A stretch of DNA of 8,228 nt from Planctomycetota bacterium (GTDB taxonomy: Bacteria; Planctomycetota; Brocadiia; Brocadiales; Brocadiaceae), in NCBI GenBank assembly GCA_023261465.1, contig JAHFOW010000133.1, forward strand, positions 1 to 8,228, given 5' to 3'. The notes under the pieces were generated by a model. That model had not been told where the DNA came from, did no database searches, and saw nothing but the letters and a program-made list of their open reading frames with translations. Positions 1-7,777 of the stretch are shown here, in pieces. The stretch's first letter is position 1. Each line of letters starts with the position of its first letter. The translations under genes were made by a program, and so were the position numbers.

Positions 1-2
1 TG

Positions 3-101
3 CGAGGTCTGGAAAAAGTCCGTGCGGAGTTTAAGCTGATGTGTATTGGCTGGAATTTAAAAAAGATGCTGAAACTGGGAATAAAGCCCGCAACAACATA
101 G
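3..101 (+). mobile_element. C-terminal end of a DDE transposase (IS1182-like), cut by window edge
   Basis: An open frame enters from the left edge and ends at TAG 99-101, giving 32 residues that start RGLEKVRAEFKLMCIGWNLK and end GIKPATT. The pattern RGxEKVRxEFxLMCxxxNLKKM is typical of the extreme C-terminus of IS1182/IS4-like DDE transposases, where it carries the last helix of the catalytic fold. The catalytic DDE residues lie outside the window, so I cannot say whether the element is intact. No paired terminal inverted repeat can be identified because the left end of the element is missing. The family call rests on a short segment. Confidence 0.7.
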
Positions 102-422
102 GAAAGTAGAGGTAAAACACATTCCGGGAGGCAATTTCAAACGCATTTTAATGCTGAAATAAAAATAATACAAACCGAGCGAAATAATTTCAACTTATTC
201 CTGGCTGATTGATGGCGCACATTTAATTTACTAGCCAACCCTTTTCTTTTGATGTCCACATTCTCGGACAACCTGTTAACGTATTTCCCACAACAGTAGT
301 CAAACTGTAGTCAACTCCATCGTAATTGATAGGAACACAAAGGAATTGACAGGATACTTTGTTTTTTGATAACATACTATCGTACAAATGTTTGCAGTCA
401 TATCAGACACAAATTCAGTCGT
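102..422. other. Gene-free stretch downstream of the transposase
   Basis: I find no convincing coding sequence on either strand. The right terminus of the insertion sequence should lie in the first part of this stretch but cannot be fixed without the left end. A short direct repeat, GTAGTCAA at 296-303 and again at 307-314 (11-bp period, about one helical turn), lies some 30 bp ahead of the promoter candidate at 346-375 and could be a regulator site. Otherwise it is unremarkable AT-rich sequence. Confidence 0.5.
346..375 (+). promoter_or_regulatory. Candidate sigma-70 promoter for the peptidase/TPR gene
   Basis: A perfect -35 hexamer TTGACA (346-351) is followed after 18 bp by TAACAT (370-375), a 4/6 match to the -10 consensus. 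The inferred transcript would start near 382 and have a leader of about 190 nt that includes the REP pair before the ATG at 573. The weak -10 element makes this tentative. Confidence 0.35.
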
Positions 423-514
423 GTAGGGTGGATTAAGCGAAAGCGAATCCACCTTCTGTTGGAATAATGTCGATGGATTCGGCGCTAAAAGGCAAGCGCC
501 TTAATCCACCCTAC
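423..514. repeat. REPIN-like inverted pair of GTAG-type REP hairpins
   Basis: The outer ends are a perfect 15-bp inverted repeat, GTAGGGTGGATTAAG (423-437) and CTTAATCCACCCTAC (500-514). The left unit folds as GGTGGATT (427-434) with AATCCACC (446-453), topped by GC-GAAA-GC (437-444), a GNRA-type loop. The right unit folds as TGGATT (474-479) with AATCCA (503-508), plus GGCGCT (481-486) with AGCGCC (495-500). Both units have GTAG at their outer foot when read inward, as known for REP sequences mobilised by RAYT (TnpA-REP) transposases. Two REPs in inverted orientation make a REPIN. No RAYT gene is in the window, so this would be a nonautonomous copy. Confidence 0.75.
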
Positions 515-572
515 CCTTGAGCGGATTCAGGTTTGTACGCCCATTATTAGATAAAGGTACCGGTATGTTTAT

Positions 573-2162
573 ATGAAAAGGATATTTGTTTTATTAACGT
601 TTTTCGTACTGACCATTGCATGCTTTGGGCATAATGCAAATGCCCAAAACGAAGGATTTTTTGATATTGCAGGTGAGATATCATACGGCGAGGAATGCCT
701 CCAGGAGTGGCAAATCGACGCGGCGTCATCTATCGCCAGCAAACTTCTCCTCGTTGCACCGGAAAATCCTTATGTGTGTTTTTTCGCAGGCGAGGTGGAA
801 TTCTACGAAGGAAATTATCAAGAATCGCTGTCTTTCCTGAAAAAAGCGCTTAAGAGCCCTGGTATTGCACAAAAAGGAAAGAGTTTTTATGACTTTGTTG
901 AAAAGGTGTACCAGACAACCGGCAAATTCAAGGAAATCAAAACAGAACACTTCCTGTTTCGCTATATGGAAGAAAAGGACGCCATCCTGGTTGATTATGC
1001 CTTAAATACCCTTGAAAAGACATATAAGGCCATCGGGAATGACCTGAATTATTTCCCCAAAGAACCCGTCCTTGTTGAGGTATTTCCCGACGCTGATAGT
1101 TTTTGCACCATCTCTACGCTTACCAAAGATGAGATAGAAACCTCTGGCACCGTGGCAATCTGTTTATTTAACCGCGTTATCATCACCAGTCCGCGCCTCC
1201 AGCCAAGGGGGTATCAGTGGCTTGATACGCTCAACCATGAGTACGTGCATTACGTAATTATGAAAAAGACATACAACCGCGTCCCCATCTGGCTTCATGA
1301 AGGTATTGCGAAATATGAGGAAGGCCGATGGATGGCTGATAAACCGCCATCCCTTTCCGTTTCCTATGAAAGCTTGCTCGCCGAAGCAGTGGAGAAGGAC
1401 TATTTTATTACTTTCAAGCAGATGCATCCCTCCCTGGCAAAGTTAAAAAAACGTGAGGATACGGCGCTTGCCTTTGCGGAGGTCTTTACCGTCATTGAAT
1501 ACCTTTTTAACCACGGTGGTTATCCGGTGATAGCAAATGTCCTGGAGGATATCAGGGACGGAAAACCGGTAGAGGATGCAGTGTCATCGGCAGCATCCGT
1601 TCCTTTTGATACATTTGAAAAGAACTGGCTGGACGACCTGAAGCAGAAAAAACTCCGGAGGATTTATGGCATACAGGTGCTTCCTACGAAACTTAAAGAG
1701 ACTTCTTCCTCGGTGGATGATGTCGAGAGCGTTGCCGAAATAGAGGCAAAGGATGCGAGAAAATATGCCATCCTGGGCGATCTCCTCCGCCACGAGGGAT
1801 TGCATAGCGCTGCTATTATCGAATATGAAAAGGCATTTAACAAGGCCGGTATTATTTCACCACAGATTCAAAACAAGCTGGCCATGTCCTATATCATGGA
1901 CACACAATATGCAAAGGCCGAAGAAATCCTGAAAACCGCTTTAGCCTATTATCCTGAGTACACGGCCACCTATATTTCACTGGGTGAGCTTTATCAAAGA
2001 AAAGGTGAATATGAAGCCGCTGTTGATATGTTGTCGCGAGCCAACCACATTAACCCCTTCAATCCAGTCATCCATAAGAACCTTGCTTTCCTGTATGATA
2101 AATTGGGCAGGAAAGAAGACGCTGCCGTTGAACTGAAAAGACTCGGGCTGTTAGCGCGCTAA
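573..2162 (+). CDS. Exported peptidase-MA-like (gluzincin) metalloprotease with TPR repeats
   Basis: The 529-residue protein begins with a Sec signal peptide (K2-R3, then a hydrophobic core about 5-18; likely cleavage after NANA, residue 24), so it should act outside the cytoplasm. One TPR-like helical pair spans about 50-92. Residues about 125-355 resemble the peptidase MA/DUF1570 gluzincin fold: H222-E223-Y-V-H226 is the HExxH zinc motif, and WLHEG supplies E243 as probable third ligand, followed by the usual AKYEE. Degenerate TPRs follow at about 394-426, 430-461, 463-496 and 498-527, which suggests a protein-binding role. Substrate and pathway are unknown. The ATG at 573 is chosen because it directly starts the signal peptide; the ATG at 565 hits a stop after two codons. 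The only SD-like sequence, AAAGG at 553-557, is distant, so initiation looks weak. The gene stands alone and converges on the PQQ-like gene. Confidence 0.85.
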   Translation: MKRIFVLLTFFVLTIACFGHNANAQNEGFFDIAGEISYGEECLQEWQIDAASSIASKLLLVAPENPYVCFFAGEVEFYEGNYQESLSFLKKALKSPGIAQKGKSFYDFVEKVYQTTGKFKEIKTEHFLFRYMEEKDAILVDYALNTLEKTYKAIGNDLNYFPKEPVLVEVFPDADSFCTISTLTKDEIETSGTVAICLFNRVIITSPRLQPRGYQWLDTLNHEYVHYVIMKKTYNRVPIWLHEGIAKYEEGRWMADKPPSLSVSYESLLAEAVEKDYFITFKQMHPSLAKLKKREDTALAFAEVFTVIEYLFNHGGYPVIANVLEDIRDGKPVEDAVSSAASVPFDTFEKNWLDDLKQKKLRRIYGIQVLPTKLKETSSSVDDVESVAEIEAKDARKYAILGDLLRHEGLHSAAIIEYEKAFNKAGIISPQIQNKLAMSYIMDTQYAKAEEILKTALAYYPEYTATYISLGELYQRKGEYEAAVDMLSRANHINPFNPVIHKNLAFLYDKLGRKEDAAVELKRLGLLAR

Positions 2163-2429
2163 ATCATACATCACGGTACTTTTTTATTATCTAAAATCGT
2201 AGCCGATGCAGGGTGAGGCTTAAGAGTTTGTAAAAAAAATTAATCATCGTGTTATTGCGAGGGTCTTTTCCGAAACAATCTCCTGGAATTATTATACTGA
2301 GGGAAAGATTGCTTCGCTGTCGCTCGCAATGACAGGAGGGCGACCCCGGCGGGGTGTTTCTATCGGGGATAAGAGGGTTGGTAACGGAGACAAGGTATGG
2401 TTTCTGATTTGTAAGATGAAAAACACTGG
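2163..2429. other. Convergent intergenic gap with repeats, no clear terminator
   Basis: This gap separates two converging genes. It contains the imperfect palindromic repeat at 2251-2333 and a small GC-rich hairpin, ACCCC-GGC-GGGGT (2343-2355). Neither hairpin is followed by a convincing T-run on either strand, so I do not call an intrinsic terminator. A T-run at 2179-2184 shortly after the first stop codon lacks a good stem. No coding sequence is supported. Confidence 0.5.
2251..2333. repeat. Imperfect palindromic intergenic repeat (ATTGCGAG type)
   Basis: GTTATTGCGAG (2251-2261) pairs with CTCGCAATGAC (2323-2333), 10 of 11 positions, and GAAACAATCT (2272-2281) pairs with AGATTGCTTC (2306-2315), 9 of 10. 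The element read from the right, GTCATTGCGAGCGA...GAAGCAATCT, matches a dispersed intergenic repeat I recognise from several bacterial phyla. It is distinct in sequence from the pair at 423-514. The mismatched left arm suggests an older, decaying copy. Confidence 0.6.
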
Positions 2430-3593
2430 TTACTTTTCAAACATTGGCGCCGGTAGTGTTTCCAGTGGGTTGCCAATTGCATAGAGGTGGTTATCATTTG
2501 ACCCAATGTAGATAGTGCCATCCTGTCCAATGGCCGGGGATGATTCAAGAGCGCCCTTTGTCTGAAATGACCATTTCAACGTGCCATCTGAATTAATGGC
2601 GTAAAGCTTTCCATCGCTGGAACCAACATATACCGTGCCGTCGATATCTATTGCGGGAGAAGATTCTACCCAACTACCGGTCTTAAAGCTCCATTTGAGT
2701 TTACAGTTGGGTAGGACGGCATAGACAAAACCACTATATGACCCAAAAATAATCGTGCCATCTTTTGCAATAGCAGGAGTACAATGGACAGCCTTTCCTG
2801 TATTGACATACCATTTTACAACGCCATCCGGCTTGACAGCAACTAACCTTCCATTGTCTGTGCCAACGTAGACAGTACCGTCCGCATCGATGGATGGGGA
2901 AGAATAGGAATCGTATACTCCCGATCCTACCCGTTTTGACCATTTTTCGACTCCGTCAGGAGTTAAGGCATGGAGCGCCCCGCTGACTTCAAAGAGATAA
3001 ACAGAACCGTCAGGGCATAAAGCGGGCGAGGCAACGATGTTGCTTTTCGCGGTGAATTTCCACTTTAGTTCACCGTTGAGGGTAAGTGCGTAAAGATTGT
3101 TGTCGTCAGAACCAAAATAGAGAGCATCTGAAGTTACAGCAGCAGAAGAGAGGATTATACCGCCAATCGCGTATGTCCATTTGGGCTTCCCATCTGGTGT
3201 TATTGCATACATCTTCTTATCTCTCGATCCAACATAAATCGTACCATCATCTCCGATAGCAGGTGACGCAGTTATTTCACTGCCCACCTGAAATGCCCAT
3301 TTGGTGTTGCCGTCCTGGTTAACGGCATAAAGCCTGCCGTCAATGGAACCAAAATATAACGTACCGTCAGAGCCAATTGATGGAGAAGATGTGATGCGTG
3401 TATCAATCTTATAAGCCCATTTTAATGAATTTGTCTCCGGACCCTTGCAGTGGCTTAACCCTGTATGCTGCGGGTTACCCCTGAACATATGCCATGGGAC
3501 TGTCGGTGTTTCTGCCTGCAGGGGGGTGTTTTGATGGAGAACGAAAATAACGAAGAAAATAAATGTGGTTAAACAAACATTTTTTATATGCAT
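2430..3593 (-). CDS. Exported PQQ-like eight-repeat beta-propeller protein
   Basis: The 387-residue protein has a signal peptide (hydrophobic core about 8-20, likely cleavage after LQA, residue 27). It is then almost entirely made of repeats of about 40 residues following SPAIGxDGTIYVGSxDGxLYAIxxDGxxKWxF. Repeats begin near 70, 110, 150, 188, 231, 272, 311 and 351. The last lacks its final strand, while SLKWAY at 56-61 supplies one, the usual way such propellers close, so an eight-bladed fold is likely. Family members include BamB-like scaffolds and PQQ-dependent dehydrogenases. I see no sign of the dehydrogenase active site, so a binding or scaffolding role is more likely than catalysis. No strong SD precedes the ATG at 3593. 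It is transcribed divergently from the two-component operon. Confidence 0.88.
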   Translation of the reverse strand: MHIKNVCLTTFIFFVIFVLHQNTPLQAETPTVPWHMFRGNPQHTGLSHCKGPETNSLKWAYKIDTRITSSPSIGSDGTLYFGSIDGRLYAVNQDGNTKWAFQVGSEITASPAIGDDGTIYVGSRDKKMYAITPDGKPKWTYAIGGIILSSAAVTSDALYFGSDDNNLYALTLNGELKWKFTAKSNIVASPALCPDGSVYLFEVSGALHALTPDGVEKWSKRVGSGVYDSYSSPSIDADGTVYVGTDNGRLVAVKPDGVVKWYVNTGKAVHCTPAIAKDGTIIFGSYSGFVYAVLPNCKLKWSFKTGSWVESSPAIDIDGTVYVGSSDGKLYAINSDGTLKWSFQTKGALESSPAIGQDGTIYIGSNDNHLYAIGNPLETLPAPMFEK

Positions 3594-3653
3594 GAATGTT
3601 TCTCAGGAAAGAAGTTTTTGATTAAAAGTACATATTAAGAAAATTTAAACATC

Positions 3654-3659
3654 ATTATA
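3654..3659 (-). promoter_or_regulatory. Candidate -10 element for the PQQ-like gene
   Basis: On the minus strand this reads TATAAT, a perfect -10 hexamer about 60 bp upstream of the ATG at 3593. No recognisable -35 hexamer occurs 16-18 bp further upstream, and the region is AT-rich enough for chance matches, so the call is weak. Confidence 0.3.
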
Positions 3660-3765
3660 AATAATTCGACATACCAATAAAAGAATATTTTAATAAAACG
3701 ACCTCGTGGTCGTACGCGTTTTTGGATAATGGAGTTGATGGAATGTTCATTTTATTTAAATCCCA

Positions 3766-3793
3766 TTGAAAGCGTCTAAATTAAAGGTACAAT
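3766..3793 (+). promoter_or_regulatory. Sigma-70-type promoter for the kinase/regulator operon
   Basis: TTGAAA (3766-3771, 5/6 match) and TACAAT (3788-3793, 5/6 match) are separated by 16 bp. Transcription would start near 3800, leaving a leader of about 88 nt that contains the 12-bp hairpin at 3835-3862. This suggests housekeeping-type expression of the two-component system itself, in contrast to the sigma-54 element in front of the hydrazine synthase gene. Confidence 0.5.
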
Positions 3794-3834
3794 AAAATAA
3801 ATTAAAAAGTTTTGGAATAAGTTAAATGCAGGAG

Positions 3835-3862
3835 GGAGAGACGCAAGATTTTGCGTCTCTCC
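3835..3862 (+). repeat. Perfect 12-bp hairpin in the kinase leader
   Basis: GGAGAGACGCAA (3835-3846) and TTGCGTCTCTCC (3851-3862) pair perfectly around a four-base loop, GATT. The stem ends 25 nt before the kinase ATG. There is no T-run after it, so it is not a standard terminator. The sequence GAGACGCAAGATTTTGCGTCTC resembles small dispersed palindromic repeats in bacterial intergenic DNA, so it may be an inserted repeat that now sits in the transcribed leader and could affect translation or RNA stability. Confidence 0.65.
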
Positions 3863-3887
3863 GTTTATCGGAGTTAGATTTAGAAAA

Positions 3888-6212
3888 ATGCACAAGAACA
3901 ATAACGGGATAAAAAGCTTGTTTGTTTTTTTTCAGAGCATCAAGGTTAAGCTCATCTGTTATTTCATTCTCATGACAACCATCCCCATCATGATTGTGAG
4001 CAGTACGGCGTATAACAGCGGAAGAAAGGCATTGAATGAACGTGTGGTTGAAAAGTTGACCTCTATTGCAGACCTGAAAAAGACGCAACTCAATAACTGG
4101 CTGCAGGAAAGGATTGTTGATATCAGCGTTCTTTCGACAAACAAGTCCCTTGAGATGTCATTTTCTAACCTGCTTTATCTAAGGAAGGCGTTTCGTACGA
4201 TTGGAGGGATGAAAGAGTCGGAGATTGGCAAGGTTTATTGCACAAGGCTTTCTGAATATTTAGGTAAACTTAAGAGTAAATTTATTTATTGTGATGAAAT
4301 ATCCATTCTCGACGTAGAAAACGGAGAGATTGTCATATCGACTACGGAGTCAAATATTGGAATTATCGATTGGGATTATAAATATTATCTTAATGTATTG
4401 GAAAATAACGGAGTTCCTTTTAAAGATATTCATTATTCAGGGTATACAAAGCATATAGGCATGACCTTCTTCGGGATTCTGAAAAGGACTGATCCTATTA
4501 CACTGGAAGAGACAGATGTTATTAATGGCATCGTCCTCATTCGTGTGAACACCGATAGTGCGATAGAACCATTAATTCAGGACTGGCCTGGACGGGGCGA
4601 GACGGGGGAAACGATACTGGCGCGCCGCGAGGGAGATCGATTGGTCTTTCTCAATACTATGCGGCATTTCAAGGATACTGCTTTAAAAATAAATATTCCT
4701 TTAAAATTGATAGTGCCGGAGTCTTTCATGCTGGATGACAAAGTAGAGGGTATTCAAAAGGCCATTGATTACCGGGGAGTGGACGTCCTTATGGCCTATC
4801 GTTACATTCCTCAGTTAAAATGGGGATTACTTGTTAAACAGGATACCTCTGAGGCGTTTAAACCCGTTGTTGAATTGAAGAATCAGGTAATTACCCTTGC
4901 GATTGTATGCTTATTGATTATTACCATTACTGTCTTTGTGCTGGCACACGGGATTACACAACCCCTTCTTCAGTTGGTTCATGGCGCTCAGGCAATTGGA
5001 AAGGGGGATCTTGGGCATCGCATCTCAGTTGATTCAAAGGACGAGGTCGGTGTACTTGCATTGGAGTTTAATAGAATGGCCGGAAAGTTACAGGAATCAT
5101 ACGCGGGGCTTGAGCAACGTATTCGCGAGAGGACCGCTCAATTGCGGGAATCTGAGGAGAAGTACCGGGAATCTGTCAATCTGGCCAATGACGCCATTTT
5201 TACCCTCGATGTAGCATCTGCACAAATAATCGATTCGAATAAGAAAGCTGAAGAAATAATGGGATACTCAAGGAACGAACTCAGTAAAAAGAAAATATGG
5301 GAGATAGTTCCTGAATATGCGCGTGAAAAAGCGAAACAACTATGGATAGTAATAAATAAAGAAGGCTCGGGTATGCTTGACACGATTGATTGCCAGCACA
5401 GGAATGGAAGTATTACTCCCACCAGCATTAGCGCCAGTGTTATCGTGTATGGCAAAAAGAAGACTATTCAGTGGATATGCAGGGATATTACCGAGAGAAA
5501 AAGGATGGAAATGAAGTTGATCCAGACGGAGCGTCTGGCTGCAGTGGGAGAGTTAGCTGCCGGGGTGGCGCATGAAGTGAATAATCCGCTTGGCGGATTG
5601 CAGAATTTTGTAAAAATGATGGGGAAGGAGCCGGGTAATATACAACAAAATGTAGAATTTCTTGATTTAATGTCTGAGGGACTTAAGCGGATCGAGGTTA
5701 TTGTAAGACAGTTGATGGCATTTTCCAGGCCGTATTCCACGCATATATCGAATCATAGTTTAAATGAAATTGTTGAAAATTCCCTGCGGTTTGTTGACCA
5801 CCGGATAAAGGAACAGGGCGTTTCCGTTGAAAAGGTATTTCTCCCTGATTTACCTGAGATTTATGGGGATGCAGATAATATTTCGCAGGTTATTATCAAT
5901 ATTATCGTCAATGCGCTGGATAGCATGTCGGGGGGTGGGAAATTGAGTATAGAGACAAATTATTGTGACCATCAACCATCGAGTGTGCAGGTTTCGATTA
6001 CCGATACAGGGACAGGGATTCGTGATGAAATTATGGCTAAAATATTTAATCCCTTTTTTACGACAAAAGAGATGGGAAGTGGGTTGGGGCTAGCAATTAG
6101 TAAAAGAATTATCGATGACCATAACGGGCATATAATAGTCAGGAGCAAAGTGGGAAATGGCACAACATTTTACGTCTGTCTGCCTGTAAGAAAACTGGCC
6201 GTTCTGACATGA
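3888..6212 (+). CDS. Membrane sensor histidine kinase (Cache-like sensor, HAMP, PAS, HisKA, HATPase)
   Basis: The 774-residue protein has TM helices at about 20-40 and 334-354 flanking an exported sensor of about 290 residues. The GETGETILARREG segment (237-249) is typical of Cache-type ligand sensors. A HAMP domain (about 355-404) and short coiled coil lead to a PAS domain (about 422-538, ending DITERKRM). HisKA holds the phospho-acceptor H562 in AAGVAHEVNNPLGG. The ATPase domain shows the N-box (N671, N675), G1 DTGTG (706-710), F-box PFFTTK (722-727) and G2 GSGLGL (730-735), so all catalytic boxes look intact. This is the NtrB/AtoS/ZraS-like class that usually pairs with NtrC-type regulators, and the regulator gene follows after 33 bp, an operon. 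The sensor has no CxxCH motif, so no c-type haem. The signal is unknown. Only a weak, distant GGAG (3870-3873) precedes the ATG. Confidence 0.93.
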   Translation: MHKNNNGIKSLFVFFQSIKVKLICYFILMTTIPIMIVSSTAYNSGRKALNERVVEKLTSIADLKKTQLNNWLQERIVDISVLSTNKSLEMSFSNLLYLRKAFRTIGGMKESEIGKVYCTRLSEYLGKLKSKFIYCDEISILDVENGEIVISTTESNIGIIDWDYKYYLNVLENNGVPFKDIHYSGYTKHIGMTFFGILKRTDPITLEETDVINGIVLIRVNTDSAIEPLIQDWPGRGETGETILARREGDRLVFLNTMRHFKDTALKINIPLKLIVPESFMLDDKVEGIQKAIDYRGVDVLMAYRYIPQLKWGLLVKQDTSEAFKPVVELKNQVITLAIVCLLIITITVFVLAHGITQPLLQLVHGAQAIGKGDLGHRISVDSKDEVGVLALEFNRMAGKLQESYAGLEQRIRERTAQLRESEEKYRESVNLANDAIFTLDVASAQIIDSNKKAEEIMGYSRNELSKKKIWEIVPEYAREKAKQLWIVINKEGSGMLDTIDCQHRNGSITPTSISASVIVYGKKKTIQWICRDITERKRMEMKLIQTERLAAVGELAAGVAHEVNNPLGGLQNFVKMMGKEPGNIQQNVEFLDLMSEGLKRIEVIVRQLMAFSRPYSTHISNHSLNEIVENSLRFVDHRIKEQGVSVEKVFLPDLPEIYGDADNISQVIINIIVNALDSMSGGGKLSIETNYCDHQPSSVQVSITDTGTGIRDEIMAKIFNPFFTTKEMGSGLGLAISKRIIDDHNGHIIVRSKVGNGTTFYVCLPVRKLAVLT

Positions 6213-6233
6213 TACATGATAAGAGATATTTTT

Positions 6234-6239
6234 AAGGAG
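6234..6239 (+). promoter_or_regulatory. Ribosome binding site deciding the regulator start
   Basis: AAGGAG lies 6 nt before the ATG at 6246. A nearer ATG at 6242 runs into TAG after four codons, so 6246 is the functional start. The good site contrasts with the weak one for the kinase, which may give more regulator than kinase from one transcript, as is common for such pairs. Confidence 0.75.
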
Positions 6240-6245
6240 TGATGT

Positions 6246-7622
6246 ATGGGTGGTAGGGTACTCATCGTAGACGACGAAAAACTCATGAGGATTTCTTTGG
6301 AAAGCCAACTCAGGAAAGAAGGGTTTTATGTAAAATCGATGGATAATGCTATAGATGGCTTAAAAATGGTAAAATCCGAGGACTATGATATCGTGGTGAC
6401 AGACCTGAGATTGTCGGGCATGAGTGGGCTGGACTTTCTCAAGGAAATCAAGAAATACAATCAGGATATTATCGTCATCATCATGACTGCCTACGGCACG
6501 CTCGAAAGCGCTGTTTTAGCGACGAAAGAGGGGGCGTATGATTATATTGCGAAACCATTTTCTACGGACGAATTGATTATCAAACTCCAGAGGGCGCTGC
6601 AGCATAAAAACACAACCGCTGAGGTCAACAGATTGAGAAGGGAAATACAGGATGAGTTTGAGTTTAGTAATATTATTGGAAAAAGCGAAGCAATAAAACG
6701 GGTGCTTGAAATTGTTAAGAGTGTATCAGAGAGAGACGCGACCGTTCTTGTTCAGGGAGAAAGCGGGTCTGGGAAGGAAAAAATAGCCGGGGCCATCCAT
6801 TATCACAGCAACAGGCGGCATGGTCCGTTTATCCGGGTGAGTTGTGCTGCATTAAATAGGGAAATCCTGGAGAGTGAACTCTTTGGACATGAAAAAGGGG
6901 CATTTACGGGGGCCGTCAAAACAAGGCGCGGAAGATTTGAGCTGGCTAATGGAGGATCTATTTTCCTGGACGACGTGGATGATATTCCCCTGGAGATGCA
7001 GGTAAAACTTTTGAGAGTGCTTCAGGAACGGATGTTTGAAAGAGTTGGCGGTGAGGAAACCCTGGGCGTTGATGTGCGGGTTATTTGCGCCACAAAGAAA
7101 GACCTGCTTGAACAGGTAAAAGCCGGGTATTTTCGTGAAGATTTATTTTACCGGTTGAATGTGGTGCCCATTTATATTCCACCGTTACGGGAAAGGAAGG
7201 ACGATATTCCGCTTTTAATTAATCATTTCCTGAAAAAGTTTGTTTCGCAATATGACGATGCCTTGCCGGAAATTTCACCGGATGTGTTAGGTATCTTGAT
7301 GGCGTATAATTGGCCAGGGAATGTGCGGGAACTTGAAAATGTTATCGAACATGCAGTTGCATTTTCCAAGTCCAGTGGTATTACGATAGAAACCCTTCCA
7401 GAGTACTTGAAGAAAGTTGAGATACGACGCGACTTGTTATCAATGGATTTGTCAGATAAACAGGCAATAAGCTTACAGGATGCGCTTACTGAGGTTGAAA
7501 AGAAACTTATCCAATGGGCGTATCAAAAAACTAATGGCAATCAGGTGAAGATGGCAGAGATGCTCGGTATTCCCAGAACTACATTGCGTAATAGGCTTAT
7601 TAAATTACAAGTATTTGAGTAG
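6246..7622 (+). CDS. Sigma-54-dependent NtrC-family response regulator
   Basis: The 458-residue protein has the full NtrC architecture. The receiver (1-120) has acidic pocket D9-D10-E11, phospho-acceptor D53 in VVTDLRL, T81 and K103. The AAA+ domain (about 141-370) has Walker A GESGSGKE (171-178), the sigma-54-contacting GAFTGA loop (218-223) and the FREDLFYRLN segment (296-305) with conserved arginines. The C-terminus is a Fis-type helix-turn-helix (about 433-454, QVKMAEMLGIPRTTLRNRLIKL). It should bind enhancer DNA and drive open-complex formation by sigma-54 RNA polymerase when phosphorylated by the neighbouring kinase. One oddity is Walker B: it reads FLDDVDD, so the usual catalytic glutamate is aspartate (D243). 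The next gene downstream is the hydrazine synthase subunit, preceded by a -24/-12 promoter, making it the obvious target. Confidence 0.95.
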   Translation: MGGRVLIVDDEKLMRISLESQLRKEGFYVKSMDNAIDGLKMVKSEDYDIVVTDLRLSGMSGLDFLKEIKKYNQDIIVIIMTAYGTLESAVLATKEGAYDYIAKPFSTDELIIKLQRALQHKNTTAEVNRLRREIQDEFEFSNIIGKSEAIKRVLEIVKSVSERDATVLVQGESGSGKEKIAGAIHYHSNRRHGPFIRVSCAALNREILESELFGHEKGAFTGAVKTRRGRFELANGGSIFLDDVDDIPLEMQVKLLRVLQERMFERVGGEETLGVDVRVICATKKDLLEQVKAGYFREDLFYRLNVVPIYIPPLRERKDDIPLLINHFLKKFVSQYDDALPEISPDVLGILMAYNWPGNVRELENVIEHAVAFSKSSGITIETLPEYLKKVEIRRDLLSMDLSDKQAISLQDALTEVEKKLIQWAYQKTNGNQVKMAEMLGIPRTTLRNRLIKLQVFE

Positions 7623-7777
7623 TTGGAAAAGGTGTAATTTTTTTCACTATGTACGAAATATGAATTTAAAAAAATATCCGGTATGACTGCAATATAACAC
7701 GGCATGGCCAATTTAGGACATTTTGTATCGTATTGTGCTTTCTGTAGATAGAACTAATGAGGCGATAAATAGATAAT

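Larger units (their letters stand above)
3594..3887. other. Divergent intergenic region between propeller gene and kinase operon
   Basis: This AT-rich region must hold promoters for both flanking genes. Besides the elements listed separately, it carries a perfect 6-bp-arm dyad, ACGACC-TCGT-GGTCGT, at 3698-3713, lying between the two candidate promoters. It could be a shared operator or a small repeat. No protein-coding gene is supported here. Confidence 0.5.

Noticed and set aside
240..290. Possible right terminal inverted repeat of the insertion sequence around CTCGGACAACCTG
   Set aside because: The left end is outside the window, so there is no partner to test it against.
547..729. A 60-codon minus-strand frame across the start of the peptidase gene
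   Set aside because: It overlaps a signal-peptide-bearing gene on the other strand and shows no domain or ribosome site.
2343..2355. GC-rich hairpin ACCCC-GGC-GGGGT as a transcription terminator
   Set aside because: No T-run follows it on either strand; kept only as a minor hairpin in the gap.
3826..3912. A 28-codon frame starting at ATG 3826 and overlapping the kinase start out of frame
   Set aside because: It has no ribosome site, and its codons are mainly the 12-bp palindrome and the kinase start, so it is most likely chance.
7623..7680. Intrinsic terminator after the response regulator near the T-run at about 7639
   Set aside because: No stable stem precedes the T-run.
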